The position numbers and the translations under genes are program-made. The notes under the pieces are model-generated. The model was not told where the DNA came from and searched no databases. It worked only from the letters and a program-made list of their open reading frames with translations. A stretch of 41,332 bases of DNA from contig CAYVQU010000024.1 of the NCBI GenBank assembly GCA_964453155.1, positions 1 through 41,332 of the forward strand, in the 5' to 3' direction. The stretch's first letter is position 1. Each line of letters starts with the position of its first letter. This DNA is from CAYVQU01 sp964453155. Its GTDB lineage: Bacteria; Chloroflexota; Anaerolineae; Anaerolineales; UBA11858. Shown one piece after another: positions 16,269 to 23,221 of the stretch.

Positions 16269-19054
16269 GCAGTTTTATCCTGGTCGGATGGCTTCCGATT
16301 GAGAAGCACACTGATAATGTTTATTGTGCCGCCAATTAAAATGGCTGCGACGGCGATAATGAGGCCCACACTATAGGCGTCCCAGTATTCTCGCCCTAAG
16401 CTTTCATCCGCATTGACTTCATAAGCCGCGGCTCCCGATAACCCGCTAATGACCCCCTGGACCTGGGCTCGATCTGTATCGTCATAGTAAGGACGGACCA
16501 TGGGTTCAGCCTGGGCACTTAGGATTGTGATCAGCGGCGTCGTTCCCATTTGGGGCTGAACCTGTTCGATCCAAGCCCGGGCCACATCCGGATCGGCTGT
16601 GATAATGATGACGAGGGCAAAGTCGGCCACTCGGGTTACATTTTGCAGTGGGGGGGTGCTCCAGGGCTCCCGGTTGCCATCATACGACATCGGAAAAACC
16701 AGTTGGGGCGTATGGGCAAAACTGAGCAATCCGGTAGTGCCACCTGGAATATAACCTAGATTGACATAATCCTTACCGGACTGGTAAGCGCGCTCTTGGA
16801 CATTATGGAAAAAATACTCGGCAATTGCCGGGCCGGAAGGTAGGGTGGATACCAGGGCAAACCGGGTGCCTTTAACGATCAGACGGTCGATGACGGCCGC
16901 GGCCGCGGCGTGCATTTCTCCGGCCATGCCAGGTTCATAATCGAACGCCAATAATACCGGCGCTCCATCTGGAACCGCGTTGACCAATTTATTGGCCGCA
17001 ATCGTTTGATTGGGGATCGAAATCGCAGCCGGTAGCGGCACGTTTTGACTCTCAGAAATGATAGTGAACCCCACAAAAATGATCAGTACAAAGGCAATCA
17101 GCCACCGCAAAACTCGTTGGGTAGAGAGCATGATCGGCCGGGGAACTGGTGAAGCTTCCCCTTCGCTGGCCAACAGCTCTTCGAATAACTTGGCATGCTT
17201 GCGCTGATCTTTTTCAACCTCTAGTTTAACGGAGTACGAGGGCGACACCTGGATCAAACTGACATCCGGTTCAGCGGCCAAGACGCTTTTTAGGCCCGCG
17301 AGCGGCCCCGCGCTTTCGACAAAACCATCATCGGCACCCTCGGCTACATCGGCTTCAGCCGGTCGCATAGCTTCTAACCAACCGGGAAGTTCTACCGGTG
17401 CCAGATTCTCATCGTCACCGGGTTCCTGGGGGCTGGAAACGGATTCGGAATCACTCGACAACCAATCGGGCAAACCATCGATATCGAGTAAATCATCATC
17501 TGGTTCATCTTCGATGTCGAACGGAGAAGTCGTTTCGATGGTTTCGCCCAGATATTCAGCTTCTACAGGCACGCCCTGGCCAGGGCCAATGTTTTCAAGC
17601 CAATTGGGTAAATCCTCTCCCTCTTCCAGATTTAGGGTGGCTTCGGGTTCCAATGCCGCAGAGTCGGGTATTTCGAAATCTAACCCCTCTTCAGATAACC
17701 AATCCAGAGCCTCGGAGTCATCCCCCAAGCCCATCGAGATGGGTTCTGGCAGGGCTTCTTCAGCTTCATCTCCAGGGAGTTCAGATAGCCAGTCTGGTGC
17801 TTCTTCTTGATCTGTATCGGTTTCAGTTTCGAGTTCACCGCTGAGCCAATCGGGAATCTCTGCCTCGACGGCTTGTTCTGGTTTTTCGTCAGCGGCACTT
17901 TCAGTGCTTGCGGCGGTTGCCATCCAATCTGGTAATTCGGCGGATTCGGTTGGTTCAGTCTCAGCTGGTTCTTCAGTTGGGTCTAAACTGGTCAACCAAT
18001 CGGGAACCTCGGCTTCAGCGGCCGGTTCGGGTTCTGTCCCAGAGAACAAGTCGGGGAGATCAGCTTCAGCAGCTGGTTCTGGTTTTTCTTCAACAGGCGT
18101 TGCCAGCGTTTCATCTTCGGCGCCAGAGAGCCAAGCGGGGATGTCATCGGTTTCTGTTGAGCTGGTTTCCGCCGGATCTTCTTCAGAACCTAGGGTAGAA
18201 AGCCAATCCGGAATCTCAGTCTCGTCGGAGGGTTCAACGGCCGCTAAGGCTGGCTCATCGACCGAATTTTGATCTTCACCCGAAAGCGAGTCGGGGAGAT
18301 CATCAGCAGATTCAGGGGCAGTTTGGACCGGAGTTTCTTCCGAGGTTAGTTCGGTCAACCAGTCAGGCACCTCGGCTTCGGTAGACGGTGCGGTTCCTTC
18401 GGGTTCAGCTTCCGCTGCTGGGGCCGCCCCAGACATCCAGGAGGGGAGCTGATCATCTGAACCTGGTTCGCCATCTACTTGCGCTTCGATGTCATCAAAC
18501 CAGTCGGGCAGATCATCCGCTGCAGCCTCAACCGGTTCGGCTTGTGACGGTTGCGTACTGGGTGTTGAGCCCCTTTCAGCATGGAAGTCATCTAGCCAAT
18601 CAGGAATCTCGTTGCCGTCTGCATCCTGGTTGGTTTCGTCTTGAAAAGTTGAGGGCGGTTGGCCCACCTGTTCAGCGGCTTCATCCTGATCGCGCAAAGT
18701 GCGGATTCGCTGCAGCCAATCGCTGTCCCCCTCAGAAGCTGAGGCCGTTTCGCGGGGAGCGATTGGCTCAGAGCCAGGATCGGCCTCCGGTTCAGGATCA
18801 GTTTCTAAGCGGTTGAGCCAATCAGCCGAGTCGTCAGCGTCATCGGCCGTGAAGGTGCTTTCGCTGGCCGGTTCTGAACTCTCTCGGACGGCTGTCAACC
18901 AATTGGGTAGGCCGCCCTCTTCATCTTCGGGGTCTAAAGAGTCGGTCGGAAACGGTTTGGCACTCAAGGGTGTCAACCGGGCCTGGCAATACTGGCAATC
19001 GTCCTGGCCTTCGGGGTTGGTTTTCCCACACATGGGGCAGCGAATCTCAGCCAT
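16265..19054 (-). CDS. Zinc-ribbon membrane protein with 19 PDWL motifs
   Basis: A 929-residue protein in four parts. (1) An N-terminal zinc ribbon with C6, C9, C20 and C23. (2) A long acidic, low-complexity region (~49-563) holding 19 copies of a short motif close to (E/D)-(I/L/V)-P-D-W-L-S-x-(L/E), separated by Ala/Glu/Pro/Thr spacers. (3) A transmembrane helix (~649-666). (4) A globular extracytoplasmic domain (~670-890; LLAFDYEPGMAGEMHAAAAA, then RFALVSTLPSGPAIAE) and a closing membrane helix (~895-918). Spacers vary in length, so this is disorder with embedded short amphipathic helices rather than a folded repeat. It is central in the operon. A multivalent scaffold is my inference. Confidence 0.82.
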   Translation of the reverse strand: MAEIRCPMCGKTNPEGQDDCQYCQARLTPLSAKPFPTDSLDPEDEEGGLPNWLTAVRESSEPASESTFTADDADDSADWLNRLETDPEPEADPGSEPIAPRETASASEGDSDWLQRIRTLRDQDEAAEQVGQPPSTFQDETNQDADGNEIPDWLDDFHAERGSTPSTQPSQAEPVEAAADDLPDWFDDIEAQVDGEPGSDDQLPSWMSGAAPAAEAEPEGTAPSTEAEVPDWLTELTSEETPVQTAPESADDLPDSLSGEDQNSVDEPALAAVEPSDETEIPDWLSTLGSEEDPAETSSTETDDIPAWLSGAEDETLATPVEEKPEPAAEADLPDLFSGTEPEPAAEAEVPDWLTSLDPTEEPAETEPTESAELPDWMATAASTESAADEKPEQAVEAEIPDWLSGELETETDTDQEEAPDWLSELPGDEAEEALPEPISMGLGDDSEALDWLSEEGLDFEIPDSAALEPEATLNLEEGEDLPNWLENIGPGQGVPVEAEYLGETIETTSPFDIEDEPDDDLLDIDGLPDWLSSDSESVSSPQEPGDDENLAPVELPGWLEAMRPAEADVAEGADDGFVESAGPLAGLKSVLAAEPDVSLIQVSPSYSVKLEVEKDQRKHAKLFEELLASEGEASPVPRPIMLSTQRVLRWLIAFVLIIFVGFTIISESQNVPLPAAISIPNQTIAANKLVNAVPDGAPVLLAFDYEPGMAGEMHAAAAAVIDRLIVKGTRFALVSTLPSGPAIAEYFFHNVQERAYQSGKDYVNLGYIPGGTTGLLSFAHTPQLVFPMSYDGNREPWSTPPLQNVTRVADFALVIIITADPDVARAWIEQVQPQMGTTPLITILSAQAEPMVRPYYDDTDRAQVQGVISGLSGAAAYEVNADESLGREYWDAYSVGLIIAVAAILIGGTINIISVLLNRKPSDQDKTA
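17366..18910 (-). repeat. Array of 19 PDWL-like short linear motifs
   Basis: Codons 49-563 of the zinc-ribbon protein. Thirteen motif copies keep WL after P/S/A/L and D/N/A/G, two have WM, one WF, and three are further degenerate (PDSL, PDLF, LDWL). The flanks are Glu, Asp, Ala, Pro, Ser and Thr. Spacing is about 15-45 residues and irregular. Confidence 0.8.
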
Positions 19055-19057
19055 AGT

Positions 19058-19729
19058 TTAGCCCCGATATGGGCGATCGGTGCCCATTAGAATGCGCAAA
19101 CCGGTAGCGATGGTTCCCAACGCTACGCCAAATAAAATTCCACGGGCACCCCCCACCGCGGGGACCTGGACGATCCAGGCCCGAAACTCGCCCAGCAGCG
19201 GTAAATTCGCCACAAATTGAGGGATCGTTCCTAACAATAAAATGAGTAGAACCCCCACAAAGATGGCCGAAAATACCGTCATCCGCCGCCGGATCAGGCG
19301 GGCAGCAGCATAAGTCAATGTGATTGCCAGCACTGCCATCAGGGAGGTTTCAATGGGCAGCTGCACGTAGTTGAATATCCATTGCAGGCGGGTGAAATTG
19401 GGTTCATTCGAAATCGTGGCTGTAAAAATATCGAAGGAGCCAATACCAATGGTGATTAGCATGGCGACAATCATGAAAAAACTATTTCCCGCGCTTTCGC
19501 CGGTGCGAATTTTGTTCAGATGAACTGTTGTCAAATTACCAATGCCCACGAGCAAGGCCATTGCCGCTAGAATGACTGCGCCTTTCAAGAAATAATCCCG
19601 CAGTACTCCCAGCATAGTGGCTCCGCCAACTGAGTTGGTCCCAAAGAAATAACCTAATAATACGACCAATCCAAAACTCATCGCAATTGCCACTGAAACA
19701 GGGGATTTAAATTTGAAATCGAATTTCAC
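19058..19729 (-). CDS. Integral membrane protein of the seven-gene operon
   Basis: A 223-residue polytopic membrane protein with about six hydrophobic segments (~10-28, 47-63, 85-107, 122-141, 152-172, 193-212) and short loops. It begins with GTG that overlaps the TGA of the DUF6754 gene (19726-19729) and ends three bases before the zinc-ribbon gene, so it is translationally coupled. A Gly-rich region (GGARGILFGVALGTIATGLRILMG) is split between the last helix and the C-terminus. I do not recognise the family. It could form a membrane complex with the products at 15585-16268 and 19726-20538. Confidence 0.7.
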   Translation of the reverse strand: MKFDFKFKSPVSVAIAMSFGLVVLLGYFFGTNSVGGATMLGVLRDYFLKGAVILAAMALLVGIGNLTTVHLNKIRTGESAGNSFFMIVAMLITIGIGSFDIFTATISNEPNFTRLQWIFNYVQLPIETSLMAVLAITLTYAAARLIRRRMTVFSAIFVGVLLILLLGTIPQFVANLPLLGEFRAWIVQVPAVGGARGILFGVALGTIATGLRILMGTDRPYRG

Positions 19730-20538
19730 AACATGCCCCCAAATAGGTTCATTAGAACTTGATCTAAACCCAATGCTTTGGTGATAACGCCACCCAAAAT
19801 TAAAGCGACCAGCAGCCAGCGGATGATATCTTGGGCGTGCAAGCTGGCGACATGAATGGCCCCAGCCTCTACATAAGCCCCCCCAGCGTAAAGTTCTTCA
19901 CCGATTAAGGGTTCGTGTGCCGTAGCATATAGAATAGCCTGGGCCGCGATATCATCGGTGCCTGCCAGAGTCAGGTTTCCGCTGCGTTCACTGCCATCGG
20001 TTAGGAGAGCTACTTCTGTGCCGAAACTGCCCACCAGAATGCTGGTGGCCGTTGATTTATCACGGACAACAGGGAGGGCTCCGGCGCCATATGAGAAGGG
20101 TGAAACGCCTGAAAGTTGAGCCGATGTGCGTTCAAATTGATGAATTAGTCCGATATCCTGATAGGTTGTTTTGAGTGTATCTTGCGCCAGAATGGCTAAA
20201 GCCGGGTCGCCAGTTGTAATTATGGGCGGTTTATCCCCCGTGGAAGCTGACCGGGCCATATGCTCGAGCATGCTCAAGCCGACAAACGCGGCTGCGCTTT
20301 CAGGGCCGGTGATCGTCCCCCGCCCCAGGCTGATGTGTAGGCGAGAACCGGCTTCCATGGCCAACCCAATTGCTCGCCGCAGTTTCTCAAAAGCCGAAAT
20401 TTGGCGCAGCTCCAACTCGGTTCGTCCCCGCCCAGCAACCAGAGCTAGAATGATTAAACCAAGAAATATAAGGATAAAAATCAGGCTCATTAGACCGGCG
20501 AAGGTCACGATAGATTTGCCTCCAAAAAAAACGATCAA
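19726..20538 (-). CDS. DUF6754-like membrane protein
   Basis: A 270-residue protein. Membrane helix ~17-36 is followed by a soluble domain containing RLHISLGRGTITG, a strand-helix succession (PPIITTGDPALAILAQDTL), SYGAGALPVVRDKST, and a C-terminal membrane helix (~238-260). The pattern fits the Chloroflexota DUF6754 family, whose function is not known. The codon at 20538 is TTG, which overlaps the stop of the upstream gene; an ATG at 20490 (start of the first helix, MSLIFILIF) is a possible alternative. The repeated theme of a soluble domain between two membrane helices is shared with the C-terminus of the 929-residue protein. Confidence 0.68.
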   Translation of the reverse strand: MIVFFGGKSIVTFAGLMSLIFILIFLGLIILALVAGRGRTELELRQISAFEKLRRAIGLAMEAGSRLHISLGRGTITGPESAAAFVGLSMLEHMARSASTGDKPPIITTGDPALAILAQDTLKTTYQDIGLIHQFERTSAQLSGVSPFSYGAGALPVVRDKSTATSILVGSFGTEVALLTDGSERSGNLTLAGTDDIAAQAILYATAHEPLIGEELYAGGAYVEAGAIHVASLHAQDIIRWLLVALILGGVITKALGLDQVLMNLFGGML

Positions 20539-20822
20539 TTGTGGATATTGGTGGTTTCACTTGCCGGGGGTTGACGCACAAATTTTGAAAACGCGCGGGC
20601 TTCAGTAGGGTTTTCGAGTAAATCAGTTAGCGCGGCAACCTGATCGGCGGAAATAACCTGCTGTAAAAATGGCTGCCCCAAGTACACCATTTGAGCACCC
20701 AATAAATTTAATGGTCCGGTAACTTCTAAAATCGTGGCAATATAATCTTGCAGCCCCCAGCGATGAAGCGCCGCGGCCCATTTTTGCCAGATTTGCTGGT
20801 TCCTTGCCAATTTGTCTTTCAT
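20535..20822 (-). CDS. Small helical protein, first gene of the seven-gene operon
   Basis: About 95 residues from M(KDKLARNQQIWQKW). It is mostly helical with Trp/Gln-rich segments, a hydrophobic centre (YIATILEVTGPLNLLGAQMVYLG) split by a Gly turn, and an acidic ending. It has no signal peptide. The frame extends to a TTG at 20864, but a TATACT box at 20877-20882 puts the transcription start near 20870, so the ATG with a ~48-base leader is preferred. Its stop overlaps the DUF6754 start by four bases. I do not recognise the family. Confidence 0.55.
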   Translation of the reverse strand: MKDKLARNQQIWQKWAAALHRWGLQDYIATILEVTGPLNLLGAQMVYLGQPFLQQVISADQVAALTDLLENPTEARAFSKFVRQPPASETTNIHN

Positions 20823-20876
20823 TCTATCTGCTACGTAGCCCGTTTGGATTTTGCAAAGGGCCAACTTTTGCTGATA

Positions 20877-20882
20877 AGTATA
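20877..20882 (-). promoter_or_regulatory. Promoter -10 of the seven-gene operon
   Basis: TATACT on the minus strand, with the expected start near 20870. It faces away from the CAP-LysM promoter at 20956-20984, so the 130-base gap 20865-20991 is a divergent promoter region. The -35 match is poor. Confidence 0.4.
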
Positions 20883-20955
20883 GCATAAATCCGATATCCT
20901 CGGTAATCAATGTCCAGGTGTTTTAGTCTAGCAAATGAACGTACTGGGTTTTGAT

Positions 20956-20984
20956 TTGGCAATCGGAACCAAATCCATTATGAT
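20956..20984 (+). promoter_or_regulatory. Promoter of CAP-LysM gene (leaderless)
   Basis: TTGGCA (20956-20961), a 17-base spacer, then TATGAT (20979-20984), with the predicted start at 20991, one base before the ATG at 20992. This is the best complete -35/-10 pair among the leaderless candidates in the window. Confidence 0.6.
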
Positions 20985-20991
20985 TGCGTTT

Positions 20992-22008
20992 ATGCCGAAT
21001 TTGCGCTGGTTGTTTATCTTGTTGGTGGGATTGGTTCTGTTGGTTGGCCAGACCCAATCGGCAACCGCCCAGGCCGATGGCCCCTATGAAGTGGTCGCGG
21101 CCGTCAATGCTTTTCGAGCCGCCAATGGCTTACCCCCGCTGATTGTTGATCCCATTCTAATGGCGATTGCCCAGGCCCATTCTGATTATCAGGCTGCTAT
21201 TGGGACGGTCACCCACTATGGAACTGGAAACTCGCGCCCAAAAGATCGGGCCTATGCCGCCGGATTTGGCGGCGGAGCGACAGTATTTTTATCGGAAAAT
21301 ATCGCGGGGGGGCGTAATATGTCCATCGATACGGCCATTTACCAATTCTGGCAAGATGAGCTGCACCTCTATACAATGTTGAACCCGGCTGCGGTGTATA
21401 TTGGGGCTGGGGTTGGCCGGGCAGGTGATTATGTATATTACACTGTCGATGCGGGCTATTATGGGGGTGCGCCGGCCTTGGAAGAATCAATCTCACCGCC
21501 GAGTGATAATTCTGATCCGGGTCCTACCGCGGAACCTTATGATCCCTTTGTAATCTCCACCCCGCGGGAGGATGGCGCTATTATCCATGTGGTTGGGTAT
21601 GGGCAATCACTTATTGGGATTGCTAATTCGTATGAAGTGGCGGTTAATGATTTGTTGGTCCTGAATGGGCTGACCCTGGATGCGGTCATTTATGTGGGGG
21701 AAGAAATCATCATTGCTGCGGGAACTCCCCAAACGGCAACGCTATCACCGACGGTGACTTTGGAGCCCTCGATTACCCCCTCGCCGACGGTCACTGCGCT
21801 CAAAGCCTCGCCGACCCCGCGGGCCTCTTTCACATCGAGAGTCACCCAATCAATTACCCCTTCCATAACGCCGCCTCAGGCCTCTATTGGGGCGGGACGT
21901 GAGCGCCTGGTGGTAGGCACGGTACTAATGGCCTTGGCAATTTTTGTTTTGGTGGTGGTGAGCAGCTTTTTCCGCCGATCAAAAACCGATATTGACCCGG
22001 AAGGTTAA
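20992..22008 (+). CDS. CAP/SCP domain and LysM surface protein
   Basis: A ~338-residue exported protein. The signal peptide (1-27, LRWLFILLVGLVLLVG) ends near SATAQA. A CAP/SCP domain follows (~30-155): NAFRAANGLPPL, AQAHSDYQ, FLSENIAGG, and an HLYTMLNPAAVYIGAGVG segment. A LysM-like motif lies at ~197-243 (IHVVGYGQSLIGIANSYEV), then a Thr/Pro/Ser-rich stalk and a C-terminal membrane helix (~305-325) with a basic tail. LysM binds peptidoglycan; the CAP role is variable and not assignable here. The open frame extends 19 codons upstream, but a promoter ending one base before 20992 supports this start. It is divergent from the seven-gene operon. Confidence 0.85.
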   Translation: MPNLRWLFILLVGLVLLVGQTQSATAQADGPYEVVAAVNAFRAANGLPPLIVDPILMAIAQAHSDYQAAIGTVTHYGTGNSRPKDRAYAAGFGGGATVFLSENIAGGRNMSIDTAIYQFWQDELHLYTMLNPAAVYIGAGVGRAGDYVYYTVDAGYYGGAPALEESISPPSDNSDPGPTAEPYDPFVISTPREDGAIIHVVGYGQSLIGIANSYEVAVNDLLVLNGLTLDAVIYVGEEIIIAAGTPQTATLSPTVTLEPSITPSPTVTALKASPTPRASFTSRVTQSITPSITPPQASIGAGRERLVVGTVLMALAIFVLVVVSSFFRRSKTDIDPEG

Positions 22009-22127
22009 GTGGGTGACGGTTTGTGTTCTAAATTTATCCTAACAAGATTTCCTATCACGCCTGCGTAATTTTCGCTTTGGACATGTATTCTGTCTCAAGA
22101 TTCTTTCCGAAAACTGCTAAACCAGAT

Positions 22128-22436
22128 TCAGTCGTCAAACCACTCTTTCCCTTTGATAAACCGATCCACCACAAACCGGGTGCCAAAGATGAGCGCTGGA
22201 ACCCCCAAAACAGCCGCGCCACAATAAGTGAATATCTCGCGGTCTAATTGTTCGTCGATCAAGCCGCCAACATACGAACCTAAGGCGATCGCCGCAAACA
22301 AGATCACCCCCATTATCAGCACAACTCTAAATATTTTCCCGAAATTCTTGAACAAGAATACGGCCACAAAGTACAGGACAACCGCCCCTCCGATTGCCAG
22401 CAGAACCTTGCCAGCGGTCTGTAAAATCTCAAGCAT
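22128..22436 (-). CDS. Small three-helix membrane protein
   Basis: A 102-residue protein with three hydrophobic segments (~8-30, 36-56, 66-86) and a charged tail (RFIKGKEWFDD). GGAGAG at 22441-22447 just before the ATG at 22436 fixes the start, so 15 codons of the longer frame are excluded. It lies 19 bases after the flavin-reductase gene on the same strand and is likely co-transcribed. I do not recognise the family; no catalytic motif is visible. Confidence 0.6.
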   Translation of the reverse strand: MLEILQTAGKVLLAIGGAVVLYFVAVFLFKNFGKIFRVVLIMGVILFAAIALGSYVGGLIDEQLDREIFTYCGAAVLGVPALIFGTRFVVDRFIKGKEWFDD

Positions 22437-22455
22437 ATCTCTCTCCGAATGTTGG

Positions 22456-22983
22456 CTAGCGCGGGGCTTTCCAGCGTTCACCTACGGTGGCAAAATCCTT
22501 TAAACTGAGGAAAAATATTGGGTCTCTTTTGGCGGGAAGTTTTTTGCCATGCCGGTCAACCACATCCAATATGAAGATCGCAAATTCGCGTGATAATCCT
22601 TTTAGTTCCGAGTGGACCACGGTTTCATAGGCGCTGTCGAAACCCGCCACGAGGCGGGTGGTGGTCAACTTCTTGGCGGGGATCAAATTGAACCCTAAGC
22701 GCTCTGCTTTGCTGCCATCGCGGCCGCTAATGTGTCCGGCCTTTACCACCCGCGCGCGATCACTCCAGGGGAAGAAGTGCAGCCCGGCTTCCTGGTGTTT
22801 ACGCAGTAAATCCAGGCTGTAATTGCCTAATTGCATACAAATCAAAAATCGGAACGGATCTTTTGAGATGACCGTCCAATACCCCAGGGGCATCATATTA
22901 TCGCCGACCGACAACAACATGACCTGTTGGGGGAAGAATTTGGTGTCAAATGGGGCCGTGTTGGACGTGGCATTTGTGAGCAT
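22456..22983 (-). CDS. Flavin reductase-like (FMN-binding split barrel) protein
   Basis: A 175-residue protein of the flavin reductase-like split-barrel fold. Residues ~15-50 (FFPQQVMLLSVGD, then GYWTVISKDPFRFLICM) match the family's N-terminal strands that contact FMN, and FAIFILDVVDRHGKKL is the later strand. Members reduce flavins for a partner monooxygenase or bind FMN as sensors; a substrate cannot be named. GGAG lies six bases before the ATG and a TATAAT at 23011-23016 gives a 21-base leader. It is followed closely by a small membrane protein gene. Confidence 0.78.
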   Translation of the reverse strand: MLTNATSNTAPFDTKFFPQQVMLLSVGDNMMPLGYWTVISKDPFRFLICMQLGNYSLDLLRKHQEAGLHFFPWSDRARVVKAGHISGRDGSKAERLGFNLIPAKKLTTTRLVAGFDSAYETVVHSELKGLSREFAIFILDVVDRHGKKLPAKRDPIFFLSLKDFATVGERWKAPR

Positions 22984-23010
22984 GATTTCTCCAGGTATTG
23001 AAGTGGATAA

Positions 23011-23016
23011 ATTATA
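23011..23016 (-). promoter_or_regulatory. -10 box of flavin reductase gene
   Basis: A consensus TATAAT on the minus strand with expected start near 23004, about 21 bases before the ATG and followed by a GGAG site. The -35 is weak. Confidence 0.45.
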
Positions 23017-23203
23017 ACGGAAGAATTGGATTGGGGATAAGTGCGTAAGTCCTATTCAGATCCTTTCCGAAATCCACAAAAAACCGCCTGGAGATGAATT
23101 CCCCAGGTTTTCAACCCCGCTGGCAAATTCAGATTCGGGCCACCTGTAAGATCAGAGTAAGTCAAGTTCCATAGTACTTCAATACTTATAAATTTCAGCC
23201 TCA

Positions 23204-23212
23204 TGGTATGAT
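23204..23212 (+). promoter_or_regulatory. Extended -10 of CHAT operon
   Basis: TGGTATGAT (TGn plus TATGAT, 23207-23212) ends nine bases before the ATG at 23222, so the leader would be about three bases. No Shine-Dalgarno is seen. The 238-base gap between the divergent flavin reductase and CHAT genes holds both promoters and nothing else I can identify. Confidence 0.45.
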
Positions 23213-23221
23213 AAACGCGGT

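Noticed and set aside
17398..18272. Long plus-strand frames opposite the PDWL protein, rich in Ser or Arg
   Set aside because: Their composition is the direct reflection of the repetitive acidic coding strand; no start signals or domains.
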